Origin: Ptychodera flava
Taxonomy: Eukaryota; Hemichordata; Enteropneusta; Ptychoderidae
NCBI RefSeq assembly: GCF_041260155.1
Contig: NW_027248277.1
Location: 22,663,822-22,727,821 of the forward strand
Direction: 5' to 3'
DNA length: 64,000 nucleotides
Shown: positions 32,850-43,982 of the stretch, piece after piece
How the letters are laid out: each line of letters begins with the position of its first letter
Numbering within the stretch: position 1 is the first letter of the stretch
Translations under genes and position numbers: made by a program
The notes under the pieces: model-generated
Seen by the model: only the letters and a program-made list of their open reading frames with translations
Databases searched by the model: none
What the model was told of the DNA's origin: nothing

Positions 32850-35761
32850 TTTCAGTACTTTCAAGGAGATAGTTTTGTGAACGATACAAGGTTTGCCAGT
32901 CAGTACATATGACATGTAAATTACGCTCAGAGTAGGTGTCTTTTTCATGCACGTGTGTCGATTTTTAGGTGTTTTGAAGACGTCAAAACTGCATCTCCTG
33001 CTTATGAAAGGCCGTCATTGCAATGAGTCCAGTTACCAATACCTATGACAGAATAAATGCAAAATATTTTAATTTTTCTGGTATTTTAATTTGTTATATT
33101 AAAAGCAACAATAAAACTCTACTGCCACCGATTGTTTCATTATTTTCAAAATTGACACCGATGACTTAGCTTTATCCTTCAATGCATTGCTATTCATCCA
33201 GAAAATACAAATAGGCCGGGTTACTATAGAACGAACGGACTTTTTCCACTTCAGACATCGATCTCACAAGTGACACAATTATCCACTTATTCTAGCTTTT
33301 CATAAAATACTTATGGCAACATGCTTCCTAAAGAGGAATATCTAATTAAATCAATGATACTCCCTAAACCGTTAGCATAATAAACGTATGTTTTGATGTA
33401 CCTATGAAGTCTAACCAAATCGTATTATATTTTGATATGTGGCTCTTTACGGAAATGAAAATAAAAGTACTCACCGAAATAACAGCTTTATCAGACCAAG
33501 GTATGACAGAAACACCAGAGAAGTCGTGTAAATTTCGAAGCACACAGAGCTGGCATATGACCTAAGGACAAAAATTAATTTAATATATTAATATGAACAC
33601 GTAAAGTTGACATATGATCTAAAAAAATGTTCATGTAACATGCAAATAAAGTAATTAAAAATCTTAATCGTCAGTCTTTCAATAAAATAAAAACCTTAGT
33701 ATCGTTAATGTACCATCATTAACTCATTTGAATTCAGCTCCATACCTGGGCTACTCACAAAAAATACGAATAGCAAATCATAATTACAATCAAAATTACA
33801 ATTAAAACCAAACAATTTAAAATGAAGCATCAATATAACTCGGTTAAAGAAACAGTACAGCCATCGCTATTGCTCTGTTAAAGATTTTGGATAACCAAAA
33901 TATTATTGTTTTTATTACAGGCTAGCCAAAAATCGCAAATTTCTCATGATCAAGCGGAATATAAACATGTTAAATGAACGAAATGTTGTCGCTGTCACGA
34001 AGTGGCGTTTTTTGTCAGTAAAAGGAATAATAACGGTAACAGCCATAGTTCATTAATCTATGATGGATATTTATATTTATGATATGTCTAGAGATCATTA
34101 ACACTGCTTACATTCACATATGCAAATTGCACCATTATATGAATATCCCTTAGAAAGTCACGCTGGCCTGTTTTATATGAAAAGAGCTGTCCACGGGATG
34201 AAGATTTTTGCCGAAAAGTGGCTAAAACATTCCACAAAAAGCAACGATATGAAAAGGAATGCATTTAAATAGACCTCAATTTCACACTAACAAAATATTT
34301 ATAGTGAAGGTTTGCTTTTGAATAATGAACATTTCGGTCAAAGCACGAACCTTACGTCGTCTTACCATCATATCATCACATTAAAAAATAGATGTATACA
34401 ACCACAGTGTACTAAATAAGATACTTATCATGGAATATCTTTGACAGAAAAATTGATAGGGTGATGAACTGACGAATTTGGCACTACGCATTGATGTGAT
34501 GATGAGGGAATACGTCAGTGAATGATACAACTATCTGAAGCATCTGGTGACAAATTAATTATACAACACCTGCAAAATGACAGTCTATTTCAAACATCTT
34601 GTGACGATGGAATTATCCCTTGAGGTTTGTAAAAAGTGTTCCAATTTCTGGAACTAACCGACCAGTCAACACACTTTTAGATATATATTTGGATAATATT
34701 CACACAATGAAAGGTGGAATGGACTGCACTATTTCGGCCATTTGAGCACTTAAAGCGGTACCGAAACCTGTTGCAGTTTGTGCAGCGTAAAAGTGGCTAG
34801 TGTAAGGTAAGCTTTTTCTTTGTTTCACTGCTCACTGTAATTAACTATAATTATCACTGCAGTTATCTAGACCGCTTATAAGTCCAGCCAGTGTTAAGTC
34901 TTATCATGCAATTGTCAGTGCTTAGATATAGACACACAAGCAATTACATGTACCAACATTGCACCAGTGTTAAGAGCATGAATCAGAATTGAAACATAAT
35001 GAAGCATACATGTATAGTAAGCACATATGAGAAGGCAAATACGGCAATCGAATTTCGTGCTCAAAAATTTCGTGTGTTTCCTATCTAGTGGAACTTTTTA
35101 TTCATTAGGCTGTAAACTTGTTAACTCAGCATAACTGTTGACTGTTTGAATTCTTGCACCATCAAAACAACTATTTCTTTAGGAGCTTCCGATCTGGTTT
35201 CTCTGTTAGTTTGAGTCGTCTGCACTCCCGACAGAGCACACAGTTATATGCAAGTAAAACGAACAAATTAGGCTGTCTTTTGTGTAGCTCTCGAGATGAT
35301 ATTCAAAACCCTTTAAGAAAGCTATACAAGAACACAAGTTTTATACGGACAAAATTATCGACCAATCTGATACAATTTCAATTTTCTATTTGGAGTCATT
35401 GTATCTGACTATGGGGATTGTCTCGAAGATCCAGTTCACAAGCATGTCATGTTAGTATTTCGATCTCATAACAATGAAAAAACGACATTTGCGGTTCAAA
35501 TCATAGTTGAAATAACCAATAATGCAATACTGTATATCTACGACCAAACAGCTGCAAAGTAAATCGCATCAAAATTGATTCTCTAAATTTTGCACTTTGC
35601 CAGTTACACCATTAACAACAGTTCCTCTTCATAAGCCCTACCTTGTGCGTAAAAAGAGTGGTAAAAATGAAGGCTAGAGTATTTATATTTGAGTATTTAT
35701 GGTTGATGAAATGATGGTTAAAAGTTGTGACCAGCGTTTTGTTGTACACTTACTGAACCAG

Positions 35762-36109
35762 CTATGAACGTTGTTTATAGGGATTCTTATGGATCTTAGG
35801 AATCCAATATAGATTAGGTAGTACCTTGTCATCTTGCGCTAACTCGATGCCAAATTCACTCAAAACTGTTGAATGGTTCTGCAATATTTCCTCTTCGGAA
35901 AAGGTGGAAAGAGAGTATGTTGTGCTACTCTTATCATCAGAGTTAATCTGAAGTTCGGTCTTTACACATTGAATGTAATATTGCTTGCAGACAAAAATGA
36001 CATAGTTTGATGCTTTGTCTGCAGGCACAACAACATATTTATCGTGTTTTGTATTTATGTTGAGGCTTGATTTTCTATATTCGACCGATATAGCATAGAA
36101 ACTTACCAA
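35762..36109 (-). mobile_element. Penelope-like element fragment in the GPCR2 intron
   Basis: Minus-strand frame of 115 codons with the early RT blocks of Penelope-like elements: DKYVVVPADKASNYVIFVCK, then QYYIQCVKTEL, then LPNLYWIPKIHKNPYKQR. The frame is open but covers only the first part of RT. It ends where the next block should begin. Confidence 0.8.
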
Positions 36110-36282
36110 GGGCTAGACACTAGGACCTACCATTACACGTGTACGTATTTCGTGTATAGGCAAAACTCAACTCAATGCTACAACGTCCCTGTAAGGTATA
36201 GGAAACATTTGCTAGGAATTTAATTCACAGAAGTACACAAAGTATGGTTGATGTAAAGCAAAAGTGACTTTAATGTAGTTTT

Positions 36283-36633
36283 TTAAGGTAGTATAAGCCT
36301 CGAAAATGAAAGACTTCAACTTTTGTTCAAACTTTTCACAAGGAATATTACAACAATTCTCTTTCAAAACCAAGAATAAAAATCAGTGGTCACCGTGCAA
36401 ATTTTGGTACTGGAAAAACAAAATAAGCAATTTTTATCGATATTTTAAAGTCAAAATGCCCCCCTCTGTGTTAACCCTAAAAAAATAAATTTTTCGATTT
36501 TTGAAAAACTAAGACGACTTAAATTTTCCTACACCAAGATCTTTAAAATGATTCCCGACAAGTAGTAGATTAGAGAAGAATTGTAAACGTTTACGCGTCC
36601 AAATATCTGTCCCCGTGGCGCGTTCAAACTTAA
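36283..36633. mobile_element. TTAA-flanked miniature element, copy 2
   Basis: Runs from TTAAGGTAGTATAAGCCTCG to GGCGCGTTCAAACTTAA, with TTAA at both ends and imperfect inverted termini. Internal sequence matches 18947-19306. Confidence 0.75.
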
Positions 36634-36736
36634 GAGATCCGTTTCACAATTTGAGCTAGAAGATCTGCGAATGTGGATAAATAACACAACCAGGACATAG
36701 GCACTGCTCTTCCTTTCATCAACTGATAAATCTTAC

Positions 36737-36880
36737 CTGCCGCTACGGAACTTCACTTCACTAACACTTCACCAACACTTCACGGGCATCGAGATGCGTC
36801 GATTATAAGTACTGATACCAGACTTAATACAGAAAACATAACGCCTGGTCTTATATGAGTATATGTTTATTAATTCTATC
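36737..36880 (-). other. Probable non-coding first exon of the second GPCR locus
   Basis: Positioned before a GTAAGATTTA donor and homologous to 23188-23400. Its 5' limit is inferred. Confidence 0.4.
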
Positions 36881-36881
36881 T

Positions 36882-36923
36882 GTGTCAATCACGCAAATGT
36901 GTTGTTCTGATTGGACAAGAGCT
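36882..36923 (-). promoter_or_regulatory. Conserved CCAAT-containing promoter block, locus 2
   Basis: Matches 23407-23448 at 37 of 42 bases and includes GTCCAATCAGAAC on the minus strand. Confidence 0.55.
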
Positions 36924-37390
36924 CGCACTGTGGCGATGAAAAGGTTTAGTAAAAGTAAAACGGGCCTCTCAACTACTGAAGCTTTATGTTCTAACAGATA
37001 ACACTTTGTGATAGGATACACGGAGATAGCGTAGTATAAACGTTGAGAATTTTGATGCCAGAAAGAGTATTTAGCATGATCTACTCCAAATAAGCGTTGT
37101 TACTTTTTACCGTGTGCGAATTTTCCTCCATCATAGGGGATATCAAGCGTCATTTATGCTTCTATAACTAATGCTCGGTTCCGGGCACTCTTTCATATCC
37201 GACGATGATCGCTGAATATTCGATTTTTCCGTTTCCTTTTTAGTGCGCGCTAGATATAAGCCAGAAAACAACGCCAATAACATAAATGTTGACATATATT
37301 ACAAATAATAATAAACCCTTTTTACACGGAAAATTATGTGTTATTAGATAATTACGGTAAATTGAACTTTTGATCTCAACACACTATATT

Positions 37391-37440
37391 TTTTTCACTG
37401 AAATTTTCGGTTGCAAAACTAAAACCTTCATCAGCAAAAT
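37391..37440 (-). ncRNA. Hammerhead-like ribozyme motif, copy A
   Basis: On the minus strand CTGATGA is followed by a stem (GGTT...AACC) and then GAAA, the core order of a hammerhead ribozyme. The motif lies at the 3' end of a Penelope-like fragment, and such elements are known to carry hammerheads in their terminal repeats. A GTTGAGATC sequence is repeated on both sides. I could not fit a clear stem III and cleavage triplet. Confidence 0.4.
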
Positions 37441-38570
37441 AACCAGATCTCAACGCTAGTTTTTAGTTATCTCTCCGTTTGACCGATATAAATTGGGTGC
37501 AGCGGCCTTGACTTGTCTGACCCTGACACGGAATCATGTAAACTGGACTAGTGATGTCTTTCTTGGCAGTTTTGTTCTTAAGTGCAGCTAGAAACTGGCT
37601 TAGAGTTTGAGTACATTGGAAACAGACCATTATGCCGTAGGCATTGAATGTCTGTTACAGGGCCTCAGAAATACCCTTCACATACAGTAGGACAATCTGT
37701 CCTTAGCGAACAAAGTCTTTTCATGCTTTTGAGGTGGTCTCTTTAGGTTGACTGACCTCACTTGAACGTCCATGGTAGATATTCATATTCGCGAGAGCGT
37801 GCGTGATGTGTTGATTTTCTTCTGCACAATCAGTCGAATCAGTAGTAATGAAACAGGGTTTGTATCACTCCCAGTTAATGTTGTAACGAAAGATTAGACA
37901 CAAAATTCAAATACTGACCTGTATGGGTAGGTGTCCGGTAGATTTTGAGATTTATGGTGCAGTCTTCTCGGACTATAGATAAAGTCCAGTTGTGAATTTA
38001 ATCTCTGGGCCAAGATTATTCAGATGGTCTGTGAATTCCTGGCAGTGACACTTCTTGAGTTTTGTATGCTTATCGTATCCAACATACCTAAACCAGCACA
38101 ATGGTAATGAGGGGCTGCGATGATAGCTATCTGTTCCAGATGTTCCAAATAAAAATTACAAACAATAGGTGACACAGGTGAACCCATTCCTGTTCCAGGA
38201 ATGTGCAAGTAATATACACAGTTGTATACAAAATATGTACGAAGCCAGCAGATATGCAATAGTTTGACGACTTACGTTACTGACAGGTGGGTTTTTATGT
38301 TAAGTGTAGCATCTTTCTCCAGTGTACGACGAATGACTACAGGGTCCTTGTCTTTCAGAACCGATGTAAACAATGCGGCGACATCATAGGATCGTAACTC
38401 TTCATCTTCTTCTACCCGTCTATTGTGCAAACATTCGGCAAAATGTTGAGAGTGGAGAACATGAAGCTCTGAGGGAGACAAAACGTCCGCTAGAAGTTTG
38501 TCACGGTTGTATGTCATGGTACCAACACTCGTCCTCAGTGGAGTATTTTGTTTCTGCACATTAGGCAAAC
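37440..38570 (-). mobile_element. Penelope-like element, RT to GIY-YIG part
   Basis: Reading the minus strand from 38570: PLRTSVGTMTYNRDKLLADV, then EELRSYDVAALFTSVLKDKD (catalytic Asp block), then GTGMGSPVSPIVCNFYLEHL. After further decayed sequence comes VYMIPCQGQT with CTQF(Y)I near 37480-37540, the start of the GIY-YIG endonuclease typical of these elements. Several frame changes occur. The part from about 37460 to 37900 is repeated in opposite orientation at 39120-39730. Confidence 0.8.
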
Positions 38571-38640
38571 CATAGAATATTGATTAAAAATATATTACGA
38601 TATTTTGATGTCACGTTTCCGAATATTCTTTACATTGAGT

Positions 38641-38690
38641 GCGTTATTCTGCTGATAAAGGTTGTTGTGCTGCAACCAAAAATTTCAGTG
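38641..38690 (+). ncRNA. Hammerhead-like motif, copy B (decayed)
   Basis: CTGATAA, then a GGTTG...CAACC stem, then AAAA. This is the same sequence as copy A with changes in both core boxes, so it is unlikely to be active. Confidence 0.3.
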
Positions 38691-39119
38691 ACAAAAATCG
38701 AGTGTGCAGACATGTTGAAAACATTGACAGTACTGAGCTAACAACACAGATGAATTGTCATGCAAAAATCAAACATGATTATGGCAAGGATTGCTTAAAT
38801 AACATCAGATTTTTGGAAATGAATGTGAAAAATATAGCCCGGTAATTGTAAAAATTTACGTTTCACATTACACTGTAAACGCAGAGAAGTCACGCCGGTA
38901 AGTTTAAATCTGTCAAGTACTGTACATGTAACCAAGGCGACAAAATGTCCCGAAGAAAGCGGAAAGTGCTTTAATAAATGTGAGAATTTGTCAAATTGTA
39001 CACAAGATAGACTATTTAACCAGGCAAAACAGCGCTTGTACGTGCCAAAACCGGTCTACCGAATGACGTCATGGTTGAAGTTATGTCACGTACAGCAAGA
39101 TCACAGCTGCGAGATTGCG
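38691..39119 (+). other. Between Penelope-like pieces
   Basis: Probably the 5' part of the plus-strand Penelope-like copy, too decayed to read. A 68-codon frame (38639-38845) is not recognisable. Confidence 0.4.
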
Positions 39120-39840
39120 TCTAATCATCCGTTACATTAACTCGGAGTGAAACAAACCCTGTTTCATCAAACATAGTCCGTTATTGCCGATTCGACTGGT
39201 TGTGTAGAAAAAAATCAACACATCACGCGGGCTCTCACGAAATGTGATGTACCATGGACGTTCAATCGGGTCAGTAAACCTAAAGAGACCACCTCAAAAG
39301 CACGAAAACACTGTTCACAAAGGTCAGATTGTCCTACTGTATATGAAGGGTATTTCTGAGGCCCTTAAACAGACATTCAACGCCTACGGCGTAATGGTTT
39401 GTTTCCAATGTCACACTAAGCCAGTTTCTAGCTACACTTAACGGCTTGTGTTGCCGCGGGATTGTCTCATCATAGAATGTACTTAGTGGATTACAGTTTT
39501 AAAAGGCTATCAAAATTCCTTAATAGTCTTATATATTAGAAAAAAAGCCGATTCTAGGGATCGCCAAAGGTGTCTTTCCGGACAAAGCTGCCAAGAAAGA
39601 TATCACTGGTCCAGTTTACATGATTCCGTGTCAGGGTCAGACCAATCAAGGCCGCTGCACTCAAATTTACATATCAATAAGTGAAACGGAGAGACAACTA
39701 AACACTAGGTTTCTTGAACACTGTCGTCCCAGTTCTGCAACATCCCCAGACTCCCCATGCCATCCCCAGAGTGGGTATCACCTCTGTCTGAGGATTGCAG
39801 GATGCATGATACTTCACTACAGTTTGTACTTGAAGTAATT
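39120..39840 (+). mobile_element. Penelope-like element, 3' part on the plus strand
   Basis: Near-identical in reverse complement to 37460-37900, with a block inserted near 39445-39560. The end reads VYMIPCQGQTNQGRCTQIYI, then SISETERQLNTRFLEHCRPS, the GIY-YIG endonuclease motif (YIGETxRxLxxRxxEH). The copy is truncated at its 5' side. Confidence 0.75.
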
Positions 39841-39905
39841 TGTGTTATTATTGATAACGCTCTGCTTTAGCATCGAGCACGGTAATTTCCCACTGCGACG
39901 TCTAC

Positions 39906-40037
<132 letters not shown>

Positions 40038-40181
40038 GTATATATAATCCCAATTCAAAGTAGTAATATCTGTTACTTTAGTTTCAGTAACAGGCATTAT
40101 CATTTTGTACTTGATATTAATTACAACGCTGTGCTTTCAGCATCAAGCACTGTAATTTCCAACGAGGACATCTGTATACTA

Positions 40182-40182
<1 letters not shown>

Positions 40183-40241
<59 letters not shown>

Positions 40242-40272
40242 TATATATATATAATATATATAATATATACTT
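40183..40272. repeat. (TA)n microsatellite, second tract
   Basis: TA run with a few AA interruptions, in a context repeated from the first tract. Confidence 0.95.
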
Positions 40273-40374
40273 CAGATGGCCATCTCTTAATAGAAACAAT
40301 GGAAGGTATAAATTACTAAAAGTCTATGACCCAATTTTATAATTTCACTTTTCCGAATTGATACGATATTGAGA

Positions 40375-40425
40375 TCGGGTTATTCTGCTGATGAAGGTTG
40401 TAGTGCTGCAAGTGAAAAAGTTCAA
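40375..40425 (+). ncRNA. Hammerhead-like motif, copy C
   Basis: CTGATGA at 40388, a TTGTAG-TG-CTGCAA hairpin and GAAA at 40414. The same GAGATC-GGTTATT leader as copy A precedes it. Confidence 0.4.
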
Positions 40426-41418
40426 TTAGCAGTAAGCAATTAAACCATTCACAGGCGGATATACCCTCGATTAGTTTACAATTCGCTCCATATTGTGTTT
40501 GCCTAGCGGTCTGTTCTTTACGTCGAGCACCGTACTCTTCTATGGTGGATATGGGTTTGCCTTGTTCGGTATAACTAAATTAAGCTTATATCGCTAAAAC
40601 TGTCCAATGTTAGTTAGCATATTGGCTTTGTTTTGTTGTGAACTTAGCATTACTGAAAATGATTGAAACCTCTTCAATAAATCCTTATTCCAATTCGACC
40701 TCTTTAATGAATCCTAATTAAGTTAAATTAATATATATCAAATATTAACATTTTTTACACCTTTATAGAGCGGCGAGTAACTATGCACTATTCATCGGGG
40801 CTCAATTTGACAAAAATCCCGAAAGACTACAGATTACAAAAAAAACGTACAAGAAGACAGAAACTTCGGGGAATATTCATTCTGATGCAGTCCTTCGAGT
40901 TGCACTTAAAGGAGTAAAAACTTAATTTGATGTCTGTAGCTAAGGATTCACCATTTCAAACTTTCGTAAGCGAAACCGAAGTTGGCCAGCTTTTGACAAG
41001 ATCTTAGTACATTACAGTCCTGGCGAAACGCATGCCGTGTATAATGATCATGAACATTGCGATGTGGCGTAAATAAGCTGTATACATTTTACGGAAAAAT
41101 TCAATTTATAAATTTAAACATTAAAATTACCGATAAAAAATACGCTGTCTAATCGACAGAGCATTAAGAGAGAAAAATCATTTGACAGACAGTTAAAGGG
41201 AAGTTAAAAAAGGGTAAGAATATTTACTTTTGTTGAACGAAAGTTTTTGTCAATGCTATTTTTTCTGTTGCATTGCCCCACACTGTACAGCAATAGTCAC
41301 GAGCACTCTGGATCCGTCCGAAACAACTTGCCATACGATACTCATGGGGATTTATGATCGCAATCTATGTGAACACCTATATCTCCTTCCTATCTAATTC
41401 TGACACAAAGTTTCAATA
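40426..41418. other. Non-coding flank left of the Polinton
   Basis: A third diverged copy of the GCATCGAGCAC-like Penelope tail lies at about 40500-40560. Nothing else is recognised. Confidence 0.5.
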
Positions 41419-41424
41419 TGTACG

Positions 41425-42085
41425 AGTAGTAATAGGTGGCACCGTAACAGGCGGATTTTGGCAGGAGGTTCAGTGAGGCACAGTGAGGCACAGTGAGGCA
41501 CAGTGAGGTTTCAGTGAGGCAAAGTGAGGTTTCAGTGAGGCAAAGTGAGGTTTCAGTGAGGCAAAGTGAGGTTTCAGTGAGGCACAGTGAGGTTTCAGTG
41601 AGGCACCAATGTTATAGACACCCCTTGCTTGTTGGGACCCCCTAGCCCAGTCAAAATTAACAGTTCTCGAATTTTGGCAGGAGGTTCAGTGAGGTTGAGG
41701 GGGGCTTTGGCAGGAGATGTATTGGAGAGTCGTAGGTGCCAATGTTTACCCTCCCTCGACACACCTGTTGTGTTGGACCCCCTAGCCCAATCAAAATTAA
41801 TAGTTATTGATTGTTTGGCAGGAGGTTCAGTGAGGTTCGCGAGGCTTTGGCAGGAGGTGTATTGAAGAACCACAGGTGCCGGCATTTTGGCCCCACCTCC
41901 CCCCCCCCCCCCCCACACACAACTATTTATTTTGGACCCTTAGCTCAGTCAAAATTTGTAGTTTGTGAATTTTGGCAGGAGGTTCAGTGAGGTTCCGTGA
42001 GGTTCTGTGGATTTCGGCTGATATCACCTGCAGTGAGGAGCTGCAGGCTCTAATATTTTGACCCCCTAACTCATTTGAAATCAGT
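41425..42085 (+). repeat. Left terminal inverted repeat of the Polinton
   Basis: Starts AGTAGTAATAGGTGGCACCG. A minisatellite follows, made of GTGAGGCACA and GTGAGGTTTCA units at about 41470-41605. Then come four copies of a module marked by TTTTGGCAGGAGGTTCAGTG and a CCCCCTAGCCCAGTCAAAAT-like stretch. A poly-C run lies at 41899-41914. The open frames here are artefacts of the repeats. Confidence 0.9.
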
Positions 42086-42315
42086 GGTATGGCTCCAATT
42101 TTTTAGATTCATCTCTTTTGTCCGTTACTTGATGACTTGGAGTGATGAGGTAGATATCGACACCCTAAGTCTGCGAAAATTTTTCATATGGCTGAGATAT
42201 TGAAGGACACATTGATTGGCTGGTTTAAATACTGCAAAGCATCATGGGATGATTAACAGTCTTCCTCTGATTGGCGTATTTAAATCTAAGATATTTGATT
42301 GGTCCATTTGAAGTT

Positions 42316-42341
42316 ATGCAAATGAGGACACCCTTTAAAAG
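42316..42341 (+). promoter_or_regulatory. Possible left-end promoter of the Polinton
   Basis: An octamer ATGCAAAT at 42316 and a TATA-like TTTAAAAG at 42334 lie about 50 bases before the WW-domain ORF. Confidence 0.35.
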
Positions 42342-42387
42342 AGATCAGGGCCACTCAGGGCCTCATTCGAGCTCTGACCTTTGACAA

Positions 42388-42726
42388 GTGCAGACGCATA
42401 CAGCTATGGCAACCTGTGACCTTACACCGAGCCAGTGTCAGCAAGGATGGCGCAAATGTTATTCAGCGAGGGTCGAGAAGCCCTATTACTTCAATATCAA
42501 AACCAATGAAAGCCGATGGTCAATGCCTGGTGTCCCAGAAGGTTTTGATGGGCCTGCAGCCAGTACCCCTGGCAACCACAGTCCCACTCTTCCTGAGCCT
42601 GCCCAAGAACCACCATCAACACCCCTTCTGTTCGATTCTCAAAGTACAGATGTGACAGATAGCCAGCCGCAACTGTACTCCCAGTGCACTCCAGACCCAT
42701 CACCAGTGATGTCAACACTCAAACAG
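42388..42726 (+). CDS. WW-domain ORF of the Polinton
   Basis: The ORF opens with MQTHTAMATCDLTPSQC and then a WW domain at about residues 20-50: GWRKCYSARVEKPYYFNIKT followed by NESRWSMP. The two signature tryptophans, the aromatic YYF strand and the final proline are all present. WW domains bind proline-rich PPxY-type peptides. The tail is rich in Pro, Ser and Thr, with no further domain. It ends near a GTGAGA donor-like sequence. It is the only plus-strand gene of the element and faces inward from the left end. Its role is unknown. A captured host domain or a virion/host-interaction factor are both possible. Confidence 0.65.
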
Positions 42727-42979
42727 GTGAGAAGGAGTTTCGATTTCAACTTTCTTCAATGGACACATCTGCTAGGCTTGTTAGTGTAAAGATGTACTAG
42801 GGAAGTGCCTATGTTGGAATTCGTGAGTTCTTTAAGCAAGAGAAGACTGGACAGTTGATACCAACCAAGAAAGGTATTACATTAAGACTGGATGAATGGT
42901 GTCAGTTAAAATGTATCATAGGGAGAGTTGATGATGCTGTCCAGATGCTGACCTGTAGTTAATTCATTCTATTCCAGAG

Positions 42980-43450
42980 TTCACTCCACCCCCCATCCCC
43001 AACGACCTGGATAGGAAAGTGGCACGCAAGCTGGTGAAATACATCTATGCGAAATTTATCTCACAGGAAGTTGATAAACTCGTGAGTGAAAACTGTGAGG
43101 GATGTCAACATGACTATCTGTCCCAGAGGGAACACGAGTGTCTACATTATGGTTGCACACCTGCTGGACAGAGGGAAGTGATTTCCAAATACTTTGGAGC
43201 TGCTGCTGAACGGATCGACATGTCTGCAGTGGAAAGATCTGTCCAGGAAGTTGCAGAGATCTGTAACCTCCAAATGGACTTTGGATTGATTGACCTTGAC
43301 GAATTGCTGCACTTACTGTGTTATCGATGGGCCGACGATCCAGAGGGATGCTTTGAAGCCTTGATGGACAATATTACTGTGTACGGAATGGTTCTCTGCA
43401 ATGACATTATCGAGTCCATGTGTGCAACAAATGGATCTTCTAGTTGTTAG
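42980..43450 (+). CDS. Unrecognised Cys-rich Polinton ORF next to the WW ORF
   Basis: The frame is open from about 42980. It begins with a Pro-rich stretch (TPPPIPNDLD), then a helical KLVKYIYAKFISQEVDKLV. A Cys/His cluster follows (CEGCQHDYLSQREHECLHYG) that could bind a metal, and then a long acidic helical part with LLHLLCYRWADD. It lies just after an acceptor-like TTCCAGAG. I do not recognise the family, although the plain, conserved look of the Cys/His cluster suggests a real protein. It is on the same strand as the WW ORF and close enough to share a transcript. Confidence 0.55.
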   Translation, partial: FTPPPIPNDLDRKVARKLVKYIYAKFISQEVDKLVSENCEGCQHDYLSQREHECLHYGCTPAGQREVISKYFGAAAERIDMSAVERSVQEVAEICNLQMDFGLIDLDELLHLLCYRWADDPEGCFEALMDNITVYGMVLCNDIIESMCATNGSSSC

Positions 43451-43982
43451 GATTTCGGCAATGTTTTCAATTGTATCAGTCAACGTTCAAAGTTATTTGC
43501 CACACCTTTTGCTGGAGTTGCTATTTTTGATGTTCTCTTTTTTTTTTTTTGAAAGGTTACGCATGCAATGAATTACTTGAAGTTTCTTCTCGGACTTTCT
43601 TCAGGAGTACAAGAACAGTATGGGACACTTACAACTTGTTGTATTCTATTTCATGTTTGTGTTATAAGTTTTGAATTTAAGAAATAAAATGTGCTGTTAA
43701 GACTTAAAGAGGAAAAACTTGTCAGTCTAGTCTTTGAGTGAGAGAAAGAGAAGTGTGGATGATTAATTTTGTTTAACTGCCCCTTATCCCAATCCGCTAT
43801 ACCCACCCTTGGAAAAATGATACACACTGGTAATGTTTTCAATGGAACAACTTGTCAAGTTTATTTGAATGTTAACACCAGTGCAAATATACAAAGAACA
43901 GCTAACTTGCAATGAAAAGTGAACGATAAATTCTAACGCTTCTTTAAAAAGTCAACATCATAAACGTCAAAATCAACACCTG
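43451..43982. other. Polinton spacer between converging genes
   Basis: Non-coding, with AATAAA at 43682 on the plus strand as a candidate poly(A) signal for the left-end genes. Confidence 0.5.

Larger units (their letters stand above)
32850..36736 (-). other. 5' leader (to 33042) and 5'-UTR intron of the second GPCR locus
   Basis: Minus-strand acceptor TCTGTCATAG at 33043 and donor GTAAGATTTAT ending at 36736 mirror the first locus. The intron is about 1.1 kb longer, partly from a Penelope-like fragment and a miniature element. The rest is unrecognised. Confidence 0.5.

Noticed and set aside
41454-41610. Regular repeats resembling a CRISPR array
   Set aside because: The units are short, lack unique spacers, lie in a Polinton terminal repeat and occur in a eukaryotic genome.
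41595-41918. 107-codon minus frame in the left Polinton end
   Set aside because: It is produced by repeated modules of the inverted repeat and is poly-Gly at its start from a poly-C run.
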